Shown piece after piece: positions 7,830-15,558 of a DNA stretch of 58,933 bases. The notes beneath the pieces are model-generated. The model did no database searches, was not told where the DNA came from, and saw nothing but the letters and a program-made list of their open reading frames with translations. Numbering within the stretch: the first letter of the stretch is position 1; every line of letters starts with the position of its first letter. This DNA is from Acidimicrobiaceae bacterium RAAP-2 (GTDB lineage: Bacteria; Actinomycetota; Acidimicrobiia; Acidimicrobiales; RAAP-2). Made by a program: the position numbers and the translations under genes. The stretch is from contig LMAD01000012.1 in NCBI GenBank assembly GCA_001443545.1, positions 1 to 58,933 of the forward strand, in the 5' to 3' direction.

Positions 7830-8459
7830 GTGCCCGACTCATCTGAGACGTCCCCGCGACGCAAAGCCAGACGTCCTTCCGCCGTACCGCGCAGCGTCGT
7901 TCTGGGACTTGATTCGCTCGAACAGAAGATTGGATACATCGGAGGATTCGTGGCGGGCGCCCTCGCGGCGATTATTAGTCCCCACCTATTCAAGAACACC
8001 CTCGTCACTGATACCGCCAAGTTGTCGTCGACGAAGACCTGCCCAACCAATTACCACCTGGTGCACAGTGTCTGCCAGTACACGCACTTGACCCACCCCT
8101 CCGATTGGCTGCCGCAATTCCTCGAGATTGTCCTCCTCGGCGCCGCCGTCGTCTTCTTTTCGTATCGCCGAAAGCGCGCGGGCGTCGCCGCCAGTGCGCT
8201 GCTAATGGGACTCGCACTGGGCGTCGCAGGGCTACCATTCTTGCTCATCGGTGGGTGGCTGGTCGTTCGGGCGTTCCGTCTTCAGAAGTACGGAGAAGCG
8301 TCGTTCTCGGGATCATCCAAGCGCGCACGTGAAATGGCTCAAGCCCGCAAAGCTGCGCGAGCGAGTGGGTCGGCCACCGTGACCAACGACGGCACCGTTC
8401 GAAGCATTCCCGCTCCTTCGAAGCGCTACACCCCTAAGCAGCGACCCCGTCGCCGATAG
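7830..8459 (+). CDS. Conserved multi-helix membrane protein of unknown function
   Basis: The 209-residue product has a basic N-terminus (RRKARRPSAVPRS), three to four membrane helices at about 32-50, 98-116, 122-140 and 143-160, a small extracytoplasmic loop with two cysteines (KTCPTNYHLVHSVCQYTH), and a long basic, Ser/Ala-rich cytosolic tail ending KQRPRRR. The GTG start is chosen from the leaderless -10 box; an ATG at 7770 would add 20 residues but has no ribosome-binding site. I do not recognise a named family. The stop is 3 bases before the PlsC-type gene, so the two form an operon and a link to lipid or envelope work is possible. Confidence 0.7.
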   Translation: MPDSSETSPRRKARRPSAVPRSVVLGLDSLEQKIGYIGGFVAGALAAIISPHLFKNTLVTDTAKLSSTKTCPTNYHLVHSVCQYTHLTHPSDWLPQFLEIVLLGAAVVFFSYRRKRAGVAASALLMGLALGVAGLPFLLIGGWLVVRAFRLQKYGEASFSGSSKRAREMAQARKAARASGSATVTNDGTVRSIPAPSKRYTPKQRPRRR

Positions 8460-8462
8460 TCC

Positions 8463-9200
8463 ATGGCCGAACTCGGACTCGATTACTCGACGGCGTGGGG
8501 GCGACGGTATCGCACACGTTTCGTTCGTGAACTACTTCATCGATTCTTTCTCGGGCCCTACGTGCGATACATGTCCACGCTCGAGACCCGGGGCCTTGAG
8601 AACATCAGCGGGCCGGGCCCGTTCATCTTCGTCGCCAATCACGCGAGCAACCTCGACACACCACTGATTTTGAGTTCACTGCCGGCCCGGATTCGTCGGC
8701 GCACCGTCGTGGCGGCCGCGATGGACAGCTTCTTCATGGACCGACGCACCGCCTTCAAGACTGTTTTGGTCTTCAACGCCATCCCAATTGACCGTCTGCG
8801 CGTCAACCGACGAAGTGCCCAACAGGCGCTGGAACTCGTCGAGGACCGATGGAACCTCCTTATCTATCCCGAAGGTGGACGTACCCCCGACGGGGCACTC
8901 CAAGAGTTCAAGGGTGGAGCCGCCTACCTCGCCGAACGCGCCGGCGCGACGGTTATTCCGACCTACGTGCACGAAGCGGGACTCCTGCGCGGACCGAAGT
9001 ACGCCAAAGCGCCTCGATTCATCAACGCACCGAATCGTCGTCGCCACCACGTCGTTGTCGCCTTCGGTCAGTCGATTCGCTGTGAGGACGGCGAGTCAAT
9101 CCGTCGGTTCGGTGCACGGGTCGAGGATTCCGTCGTACTACTCGGGCGCGAAGTCAGCGGCGATCCCGACTGGGGAATCAATCGACCCCTAGATTCATAA
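8463..9200 (+). CDS. PlsC-family 1-acyl-glycerophosphate acyltransferase
   Basis: This 245-residue peripheral membrane enzyme has the acyltransferase signatures in order: NHASNLD (H60 and D65, the HX4D catalytic pair), a substrate-binding FNAIPIDR (about 104-111), and YPEGGRTPDG (135-144) in place of the common EGTRS. Such enzymes transfer fatty acyl groups to lysophosphatidate or related acceptors during phospholipid synthesis. It follows the membrane gene by 3 bases and its 3' end overlaps the convergent gatD by 23 bases. The exact acceptor cannot be told from sequence. Confidence 0.88.
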   Translation: MAELGLDYSTAWGRRYRTRFVRELLHRFFLGPYVRYMSTLETRGLENISGPGPFIFVANHASNLDTPLILSSLPARIRRRTVVAAAMDSFFMDRRTAFKTVLVFNAIPIDRLRVNRRSAQQALELVEDRWNLLIYPEGGRTPDGALQEFKGGAAYLAERAGATVIPTYVHEAGLLRGPKYAKAPRFINAPNRRRHHVVVAFGQSIRCEDGESIRRFGARVEDSVVLLGREVSGDPDWGINRPLDS

Positions 9201-9870
9201 GCGCCCGACATCGTGACTCGTAGAGTCGGTCCGCAACCGAGTCGAGGGGCTCGAGCTGATCTCGTCCGATAGCTTCGGCGAGCACCGCGTCGGCGAGCCA
9301 CGGATTAAGTGCCAGCACCGGTCCGTGGGCGTACGTCGCCCATATCCGCCCCATTCGGCAGCCATCAGTCTGACCGTCGTTGCCCCGTCCACGCACAACG
9401 GTTCCCAACGGGTCCACACCCGAACCGAAGGAGGTCGCGCCGCCGTGGTTCTCAAAACCGACCATGAGCGTGCCGTTCACCTCGGTCACCAGATCCCCGA
9501 CGGCGCGCGTTGTCGCCCGCGTGGTCACCGCCGGGACCAGTCCGAGCCCGCGGTACTCGTCGTCACCGTGGACACTGAAACTCGTCCCGAGCATCTGCAG
9601 TCCGGCACACACGGCGAACACCATCGCTCCATTGCTCACTTGTTGCCCAAAGCCAGCGTTCGCGAGGAGCTCCACCGCCAACCGCTGCGGGCCGTCTTCG
9701 CCGCCGCCCAGCAGGTACAGGTCAGCCGATGCGAGCTGATCGTCCATGCCGGCGTGGATGAGGCGAACCGCGATCCCGCGGCGCCGAGCTCGCTCGGCCA
9801 GGACGAGCCCGTTGCCACCGTCACCGTAGGTGCCCAACAGCTCCGGGTAGACCTGGACGATCGTCAGCAC
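9178..9870 (-). CDS. gatD: GatD, glutamine amidotransferase subunit of lipid II isoglutaminyl synthase
   Basis: The 230-residue class-I-like (CobB/CobQ-type) glutaminase begins MLTIVQVYPELLGTYGDGGN and has the nucleophile Cys88 in FAVCAGLQMLG and a C-terminal catalytic His in TYAHGPVLALNP. It supplies ammonia to MurT, which amidates the D-Glu carboxyl of lipid II to D-isoglutamine at the inner face of the membrane. Its ATG lies 7 bases inside the end of murT. Its 3' end overlaps plsC-like by 23 bases in the convergent direction. Confidence 0.93.
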   Translation of the reverse strand: MLTIVQVYPELLGTYGDGGNGLVLAERARRRGIAVRLIHAGMDDQLASADLYLLGGGEDGPQRLAVELLANAGFGQQVSNGAMVFAVCAGLQMLGTSFSVHGDDEYRGLGLVPAVTTRATTRAVGDLVTEVNGTLMVGFENHGGATSFGSGVDPLGTVVRGRGNDGQTDGCRMGRIWATYAHGPVLALNPWLADAVLAEAIGRDQLEPLDSVADRLYESRCRALMNLGVD

Positions 9871-11075
9871 GGCTGAGACTCCGCGAGGAGATCGCTGAAG
9901 GCCGTGTAGTTGGCGAGCACATCAATCACCCGGTCGGTCTGGGGCACCAGCGATTCGCCCACGTCGACATCGACCCCCGCGTACCAGAGTCGTGTCGCTA
10001 GGTCGAAGCGACGATCCCCCAGGCACCGCACCCGGCGACCTCGAAGGATCTCGAACGGCACGTCATAGAGCCACGACGGATCGTGACCATCGGCGACTCT
10101 GGCATTAATGGCGATCCAAATATCGTGGTCGCTCCCGATGCTCTCGAGGAGGGCCGAAAACCCCGCGGGGTTCTTCGCCAGGAGCAACCGTACGGGTTGG
10201 CCGTCGACGCATCGAACGTCGTAGCGTCCGGCAACCGCTCGCACGGTGGCCAATCGCTTCGACGCAGCGGTCACGTCGACGCCGACTTCACCGAGCGCAG
10301 TCAGCGCCACGAGCGCATTACCGCGATTAAACGAGCCGGGGAGCGCGAGTTCAAGCGGTATCCGAACGTCGCCAATGACGGCGTCGTCGCCGTCGAAGTA
10401 CGACGTACTCGCCGGCTGGGCGAGTCCACACTCGCACCACCATCGTTCGGCACTTCGCCGCAGCGGATTCGTGCACCGGGGGCAAGACTGTGAGTCGGCG
10501 GTCCACGAAGTCGGCGGCGCGCACCAACGAACGTTCGGTGCACCATCGGCGGCGAAGACCACCAGTGGATCTAGCGCGTTGGCGACAATTACCGAGTGCT
10601 TGGCCCGGTCCGAGACAAAAACGGTGCGCCATCGCTCGGCCAACTGTCGAACTTCACTCGCCCGGTCTAGTTGGTCTCGGGAGAGATTGAGCGCGACGAT
10701 TACTGCCGGTTGGGTTGCCTCTACGCTCGCGCCCAGCCACCCCTCATCGCTCTCCAACACCGCACGCCGTGACGAACTGCGCACCAATGCGGCCACCTGA
10801 CCAGCTGGCATGTTGGCACCGGTGTCATTGGTCGCTGGGTCTTCACCCCAGCCGGCGGCGATGAGGGCGGTCGTCGTCGTCTTACCATTCGTTCCACTGA
10901 CGAGGATTACCGTGCGCCGGTCCGCCAACGACTCCAGTAAGCGAGGAGCGATTCCCAGTCCGACCGAGCCACCCGCGACCGTTCCACTGCCCCGGCCCAA
11001 CCGGGGGGAAGCCCAATTCACCGCGCGAACCACGAGAACGGCGATTTGAAGTCGAAGAGTCCGCCGCATCGCCAT
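9864..11075 (-). CDS. murT: MurT, Mur-ligase-like subunit of lipid II isoglutaminyl synthase
   Basis: The 403-residue protein has the Mur ligase P-loop GTNGKTTT (61-68), a ribbon with four cysteines inserted in the central domain (CPRC at 198-201 and CEC at 214-216), and a C-terminal DUF1727-type region (PVRLLLAKNPAGFSALL...). It activates the glutamate carboxyl of the lipid II stem peptide with ATP and receives ammonia from GatD. The Cys4 insert is normal for MurT and absent from MurC-F. Start at 11075 (ATG; a second ATG lies two codons in). It is first in a two-gene operon with gatD. Confidence 0.93.
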   Translation of the reverse strand: MAMRRTLRLQIAVLVVRAVNWASPRLGRGSGTVAGGSVGLGIAPRLLESLADRRTVILVSGTNGKTTTTALIAAGWGEDPATNDTGANMPAGQVAALVRSSSRRAVLESDEGWLGASVEATQPAVIVALNLSRDQLDRASEVRQLAERWRTVFVSDRAKHSVIVANALDPLVVFAADGAPNVRWCAPPTSWTADSQSCPRCTNPLRRSAERWWCECGLAQPASTSYFDGDDAVIGDVRIPLELALPGSFNRGNALVALTALGEVGVDVTAASKRLATVRAVAGRYDVRCVDGQPVRLLLAKNPAGFSALLESIGSDHDIWIAINARVADGHDPSWLYDVPFEILRGRRVRCLGDRRFDLATRLWYAGVDVDVGESLVPQTDRVIDVLANYTAFSDLLAESQPC

Positions 11076-11138
11076 CCCCTCACGCTAACAACCCAGTTCA
11101 TTACCAGCTCCGAAGACGGGGCGACGAACCCGGAAAAC

Positions 11139-11176
11139 GCAAAAGGACCAACCGGGGGGGTGGTTGGTCCTTTTGC
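11139..11176. terminator. Perfect 15-bp hairpin in the divergent murT/LysR region
   Basis: GCAAAAGGACCAACC (11139-11153) pairs perfectly with GGTTGGTCCTTTTGC (11162-11176) around an 8-base G-rich loop. T-runs occur on each strand inside or just after the right arm, so it looks like a two-way intrinsic terminator. It lies 64 bases upstream of murT and 119 upstream of the LysR start, where no gene ends on either strand, so it could instead act as a leader attenuator of murT or end an unseen small RNA. Confidence 0.65.
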
Positions 11177-11282
11177 AAAACCTTGGTTTACTTCGAGGGG
11201 GGATTCGTTGTAAACAGGCTGAGACCAGTATGCCAACTCGATGGCTATTCATCAACACGATATGAGGGATACCTCCTATCTC

Positions 11283-11288
11283 TATAAT
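11283..11288 (+). promoter_or_regulatory. -10 box (TATAAT) of leaderless LysR promoter
   Basis: A perfect TATAAT is followed by CGATAC and the GTG at 11295, so the transcript most likely starts at the start codon. No clear -35 hexamer is seen 17 bases upstream. The box decides the gene start. Confidence 0.6.
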
Positions 11289-11294
11289 CGATAC

Positions 11295-12215
11295 GTGGAA
11301 ATTCGCCAACTCGAGGCCCTCGTCGGCATCGCCGACCACGGGACTTTTTCCAGTGCCGCCGACGCATTGGGCACGGTGCAGTCGAACATCTCCAACCGAA
11401 TCGCGCGGCTCGAAACCGAACTCGGTTCGGAGCTCGTTGACCGGGCGTCTGGTTCCATCACCGAATCGGGTGCGGTCGTCTTACACCGCGCGCGTCGGAT
11501 CCTGATCGAACTCAGCGCGATCGCCGCCGACGTCTCTGAACTCAACGCGGATATCCGCGGCGAGGTGAACCTCGGCATGATCGGCACCGCGGGACGGTGG
11601 ATCGTTCCGCTGCTCATCGAAGCTCAACGCCGTTCATTCGCGCACGTTGCCATCCGAATCAGTGAAGGGACAAATTCCGCGTTGGAGCCCCGGGTCGTAA
11701 ACGGCCAACTCGACCTCGCCGTACTCGCCTGGCCGGTATTCGCACCCGAACTAACCGACACCGACCTGTTCAGCGAAGACCTGGTCTTGATCGTGGCCCG
11801 CGATCACCCGCTCGCCCGACGGCGCAGCGTGAATTTCACGACGTTGGCCAAAATGGAGTTGCTCCTCCCCCTCCAGGGGACGCCACTTCGTCGAGAAATC
11901 GACGAGGCCGCCGAAGCGCACGGTGTGATGTTGCGACCGATCGTCGAGCTCGACGGGCTACGGACGATCGCGTCGCTGACCTTCGATGGATACGGGCCGT
12001 CGATTCTGCCCGCCACGATGCTGTCCCAGCACCTTCGCGCCAACTTCGTCGCCGTACACGTCGAGGGCATCGCCCGGCGACGAGTCAGTCTCGTGAGTCG
12101 CCGATTCGGTTTCCCCGCCGCACCGATTCGCGCGATACATTCGCTCCTGCAAGAGGTCGTTCGCACCGCCACCGTGCCCGACAACGTCTACGTCCCTTCA
12201 GGGGAGTCGCGCTGA
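11295..12215 (+). CDS. LysR-family transcriptional regulator
   Basis: The 306-residue protein starts with a LysR winged helix (VEIRQLEALVGIADHGTFSSAADAL, recognition helix TVQSNISNRIARLE at about 32-45) and continues with a two-lobed type-2 periplasmic-binding-like effector domain (about 90-290; GEVNLGMIGT opens it). The GTG at 11295 fits both the family's usual N-terminus and the leaderless TATAAT box. It is divergent from murT-gatD by about 220 bases and 26 bases before an AlkA-like gene. Effector and targets are unknown; divergently placed LysR proteins often control their neighbour, but lipid II amidation would be an unusual target. Confidence 0.9.
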   Translation: MEIRQLEALVGIADHGTFSSAADALGTVQSNISNRIARLETELGSELVDRASGSITESGAVVLHRARRILIELSAIAADVSELNADIRGEVNLGMIGTAGRWIVPLLIEAQRRSFAHVAIRISEGTNSALEPRVVNGQLDLAVLAWPVFAPELTDTDLFSEDLVLIVARDHPLARRRSVNFTTLAKMELLLPLQGTPLRREIDEAAEAHGVMLRPIVELDGLRTIASLTFDGYGPSILPATMLSQHLRANFVAVHVEGIARRRVSLVSRRFGFPAAPIRAIHSLLQEVVRTATVPDNVYVPSGESR

Positions 12216-12241
12216 AACCCACCCGGCAAGAGACGGCGCGA

Positions 12242-12838
12242 TTGATCGCGCGACGAGACCCGGCCTTTCGTGCGCTCGTCAACACGGTCGGCCCACCACC
12301 GGCGCCTCGGCCAGCGCCGGTCCGCGACCGTTTCGCCAGTCTGGTCCGGTCCATCAGCTTCCAACTCCTAGCCACCGCGGCCGCCACGACGATTCATCGA
12401 CGGGTGGTCGACGTCTGCGAGGGTGAGCCGACCGTTTCGACCCTGCTCGCCATTGACGTAGCGCGACTGCGATCGGCTGGCCTGTCCCAAGTGAAGGCCG
12501 AAGCGATGATCGAACTGGCCCATCACGTCGACGACGGTCGAATTGATCTCGCGCGCCACGGCTACATGCGTGATCATGAAGTGACGCGCGAAGTGACCGC
12601 GGTACGAGGAATTGGCCCCTGGACCGCACAGATGTACCTCATGTTCACACTGGCGAGGCCCGACGTGTGGCCGACCGGTGATTACGGGATTCGAAATGGG
12701 TGGAGTCGACTACACGGACTCGACGAGATCATCGACGAGCGCTCGCTCCGCGATGCCGGAGAGCCCTTTCTCGGATTTCGAACCGCGGTCGCCTTCTACT
12801 GCTGGCGGGTAGTGGACGGTCCGTTGCCCGACCACTAA
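12242..12838 (+). CDS. AlkA-like HhH-GPD DNA glycosylase
   Basis: The 198-residue protein contains the helix-hairpin-helix VRGIGPWTAQMYLMF (121-135) and the catalytic Asp147 in WPTGDYGI, as in 3-methyladenine DNA glycosylase II. It excises alkylated bases, starting base-excision repair. It lacks the N-terminal tower domain of E. coli AlkA and so belongs to the short actinobacterial form. There is no Fe-S cluster cysteine set. The start is a TTG; no better start is visible between it and the LysR stop 26 bases upstream. A second alkylation-repair gene, ada, is at 47801. Confidence 0.85.
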   Translation: MIARRDPAFRALVNTVGPPPAPRPAPVRDRFASLVRSISFQLLATAAATTIHRRVVDVCEGEPTVSTLLAIDVARLRSAGLSQVKAEAMIELAHHVDDGRIDLARHGYMRDHEVTREVTAVRGIGPWTAQMYLMFTLARPDVWPTGDYGIRNGWSRLHGLDEIIDERSLRDAGEPFLGFRTAVAFYCWRVVDGPLPDH

Positions 12839-12841
12839 CCT
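12836..12841 (+). promoter_or_regulatory. -10 box before the M20 peptidase gene
   Basis: TAACCT overlaps the TAA stop of the glycosylase gene and is 7 bases from the GTG at 12849. This suggests a leaderless internal promoter for the three-gene operon that follows. Confidence 0.4.
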
Positions 12842-12848
12842 CGAAAGA

Positions 12849-14255
12849 GTGCCTGTCCTCACCTTCGATGAATTTGAACGCGTAGCGCTGCCCACCCTCC
12901 TCGACTACGCCGCGATCCCCTGCCTCTCACCCTCATTCGACGAGTCCTGGGCCGAGAACGGCGAATTGAATCGCGCCGCGAACTTGCTCGCCGATTGGGT
13001 CTCGAAAACGTTGCCCTCCGCCGTCGTGCAGATTCACCAACTCGACGGACGCACGCCCCTCTTGACGGCAACCATCGGGGCCACGGCACCGGTCGATGGC
13101 ACCGTCGTCCTCTACGGCCACCTCGACAAGCAGCCACCGCTCGGTGACTGGTCAACGGGTCTCGACCCATTCGTCCCCGTACGGCGCGGTGACCGTGTCT
13201 ACGCGCGCGGGATCGTGGACGACGGATACGCGACGTTCAGCGCCGCCTTAGCGGTTGCCACCCTCGAGTCCAATGGAGTCGGCCACCCCCGAATCGTGAT
13301 TCTGATCGAAGCGAGCGAAGAGAGCGGCAGCGAGGACCTCGAGGCGTATCTCGACCACCTGCGAGATGAGCTCGGTGACGTGCGACTGATGATCTGCCTC
13401 GATTCCGGCGCACTCAGTTACGACCGCCTATGGGTCACCACGTCGTTGCGAGGACTCGTCAACACCGAAGTGCGAGTCACCGTTCTCGAACGGGGGCTCC
13501 ACAGCGGCAGCGCGAGCGGGGTCGTACCCTCGTCGTTTCGCGTCTTGCGCCAGCTCCTCGATCGCGTCGAGGATTCGGCGACGGGGGAAGTCCGCCTCGC
13601 GGAGGTTCAGGCACTGATACCCGAAGCGGTGCGTACGGCCGCTGAGTCCATCGCCAGTGAGTTTGGGGACCTACTCGCCGACGAGATGCCGACGGTCGAC
13701 GGGGTCCGCCTCATGGGATCGTCGGCCGCTGACCGCATCGTTCGACAGACGTGGTACCCGGCCCTCTCCATCATCGGCCTTGGCGGCGCGCCCGATCCGT
13801 CGATCGCTGGCAACGTGGTCCGGCCCTTCACCACCGCAGTCCTATCCATGCGCCTGCCGCCAACCATCGATCCGCACGAAGCGTACGCGGCCATTGAGCG
13901 GACCCTGACCACCAATCCCCCCGAAGGCGCTCAGATTTCGCTCCGGGGAACCAACACCGCGCAAGGTTGGGTCGCGCCCGCTCTCGAACCGTGGTTGGCG
14001 ACGGCGCTGAACAGCGCTTCGATCGACGTCTTCGGTCGGGAAGTGGGGTACACCGGGGAGGGTGGCTCCATCCCCTTCCTCGCCTCGCTCGGTCGTCGAT
14101 ACCCCGACGTTCAGTTCGTCGCCACTGGTGCTCTCGGTCCCCACTCCAACGCCCACGGCATCGACGAGATGCTGGATCTGCCGACGGCCGTGCGCATCAC
14201 CAACGTCGTCTCATCCTTGCTCGAGGCGTACGTTCAACGAGGATCAAACGAATGA
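12849..14255 (+). CDS. M20-family metallopeptidase (dipeptidase-like)
   Basis: The 468-residue protein has the zinc-site motifs of M20: LYGHLDKQP (H91, D93), ARGIVDDGY (D124 bridging), EASEESGS (E157 general base, E158 metal ligand) and a late GPHSNAHGIDE containing the last His ligand. A dimerisation (lid) domain sits between about 210 and 340. The family cleaves dipeptides or amidated amino acids in the cytosol; no signal peptide is present. The stop overlaps the next start (ATGA), forming an operon with the Rv2466c-like and dienelactone hydrolase genes. The substrate is unknown. Confidence 0.88.
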   Translation: MPVLTFDEFERVALPTLLDYAAIPCLSPSFDESWAENGELNRAANLLADWVSKTLPSAVVQIHQLDGRTPLLTATIGATAPVDGTVVLYGHLDKQPPLGDWSTGLDPFVPVRRGDRVYARGIVDDGYATFSAALAVATLESNGVGHPRIVILIEASEESGSEDLEAYLDHLRDELGDVRLMICLDSGALSYDRLWVTTSLRGLVNTEVRVTVLERGLHSGSASGVVPSSFRVLRQLLDRVEDSATGEVRLAEVQALIPEAVRTAAESIASEFGDLLADEMPTVDGVRLMGSSAADRIVRQTWYPALSIIGLGGAPDPSIAGNVVRPFTTAVLSMRLPPTIDPHEAYAAIERTLTTNPPEGAQISLRGTNTAQGWVAPALEPWLATALNSASIDVFGREVGYTGEGGSIPFLASLGRRYPDVQFVATGALGPHSNAHGIDEMLDLPTAVRITNVVSSLLEAYVQRGSNE

Positions 14256-14854
14256 CCCAGCGCGCCGACCTCTGGGTTGATCCAGCTTGTCCCTGGGCGT
14301 GGATGACGTCGCGATGGCTCCTCGAAGCGGCGGCTGTTCGCGACCTCGACGTTCACTTTCACGTCATGAGTCTCGCGGTCCTCAACGAAGGGCGCGATCT
14401 GCCCGCTGACTACGTCGACTTCATGGCTCGTGCGTGGGCGCCAGTGCGCGTCTTGATCGCCGCCGAATCCCTTCACGGTAATGACGTCGTAGAGCCCCTC
14501 TACTCCGCCATGGGGCGACGACGCCACGTCGGCGGTCTCACGGACGAGACCGTCATAATCGCCGAGTCGTTGGCCGAGGTCGGTCTCGACGCCGAACTCG
14601 CCGCGGCCGGTTCTGCCACGACGTACGACGAACTACTGCGCGCGAGTCACCACCGTGGGATGGACCCGGTCGGGACCGACGTCGGAACGCCCGTTATTCA
14701 CGTCGGTGACGTCGCCTTTTTCGGACCCGTGGTGACCCCCGCTCCGCGCGGGGAGGCGGCGGGCCGTCTCTTCGACGGTGTTCTGGCGGTGGCCGGCACG
14801 CCCGGTTTCTACGAATTGAAGCGCAGTCGAACGAAAGGACCTGATTTCTCATGA
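14252..14854 (+). CDS. Rv2466c-like DsbA-fold oxidoreductase (mycothiol-linked)
   Basis: The 200-residue protein closely follows the mycobacterial Rv2466c pattern: WVDPACPWAWMTSRWLLE, FHVMSLAVLNEGRDLP, MARAWAPVRVLIAAE, LRASHHRGMDPVGTDVGTP and a C-terminal FYELKRSRT. Rv2466c is a mycothiol-dependent reductase of the thioredoxin/DsbA fold with a CPWC centre. Here the centre is CPWA: Cys13 is kept but the second cysteine is Ala16, which leaves a one-cysteine mechanism with a low-molecular thiol as the partner. It is in an ATGA-linked operon between the M20 peptidase and dienelactone hydrolase genes. Confidence 0.85.
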   Translation: MTQRADLWVDPACPWAWMTSRWLLEAAAVRDLDVHFHVMSLAVLNEGRDLPADYVDFMARAWAPVRVLIAAESLHGNDVVEPLYSAMGRRRHVGGLTDETVIIAESLAEVGLDAELAAAGSATTYDELLRASHHRGMDPVGTDVGTPVIHVGDVAFFGPVVTPAPRGEAAGRLFDGVLAVAGTPGFYELKRSRTKGPDFS

Positions 14855-15558
14855 CCACTCGTCACGTACTCGAATCGGGAACGCCGATTCAGGTGGCCGG
14901 TGCCGAGGGCGCCCCCCGTGCCGTCATCGTGCTCCAAGAGGCCTTCGGCGTGAACGACCATATTCGGTCGGTGACGGAACGGTTCGCGGCCGAGGGCTTC
15001 TACGCCGTGGCCCCCGAACTCTTCCACCGCGTCGGTTCCCCCGAGATCCCCTACGACCAGTTCCCCGACGCCATGTCCGCGCTGGGCTCGCTCGCGCGTG
15101 ACGGACTCACCGACGATTTGCTCGCGGCGAGCTCATTCCTCCACGACGCCGGATTCGAACCCGAGTCCACGGGGGTCGTTGGCTATTGCATGGGCGGCTC
15201 AGTAGCGTTCTACACCGCGACTCTGGGAGTCGTTGGGGCGGCCGTAAGCTTCTACGGCGGCGGAGTCGAGACCGGACGGTTCGGACTCTCCTCGCTGCTC
15301 GAGATGTCCACCGAACTGCGCTGTGCGTGGCTCGGTCTCTACGGTGATCTCGACAAGGGAATTCCGGTCGAGCAGGTGGAGGCACTGCGCCTCGCGACGA
15401 ATTCCTCACCTTTCGGATCCGAGATCGTGCGCTACCCCGAGGCCGAGCACGGGTTCAACTGTGATGGTCGGCCAGCCTTCTTCAACGAGTCAGCCGCCCG
15501 CGATGCCACCGCTCGGACGTATCGCTTCTTTGCCGAACGACTCGACGCGCGAACCTAA
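14851..15558 (+). CDS. Dienelactone hydrolase family alpha/beta hydrolase
   Basis: The 235-residue cytosolic enzyme has the family's catalytic Cys113 in GVVGYCMGGS, an Asp in GLYGDLDKGIP and a His in EAEHGFNCDGRPAF, with the early LQEAFGVNDHIRS motif near residues 29-40. It is probably a carboxymethylenebutenolidase-like esterase, though most actinobacterial members have unassigned substrates. The ATG overlaps the stop of the preceding gene (ATGA). The stop overlaps the convergent acyl-CoA dehydrogenase gene by 4 bases. Confidence 0.9.
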   Translation: MTTRHVLESGTPIQVAGAEGAPRAVIVLQEAFGVNDHIRSVTERFAAEGFYAVAPELFHRVGSPEIPYDQFPDAMSALGSLARDGLTDDLLAASSFLHDAGFEPESTGVVGYCMGGSVAFYTATLGVVGAAVSFYGGGVETGRFGLSSLLEMSTELRCAWLGLYGDLDKGIPVEQVEALRLATNSSPFGSEIVRYPEAEHGFNCDGRPAFFNESAARDATARTYRFFAERLDART

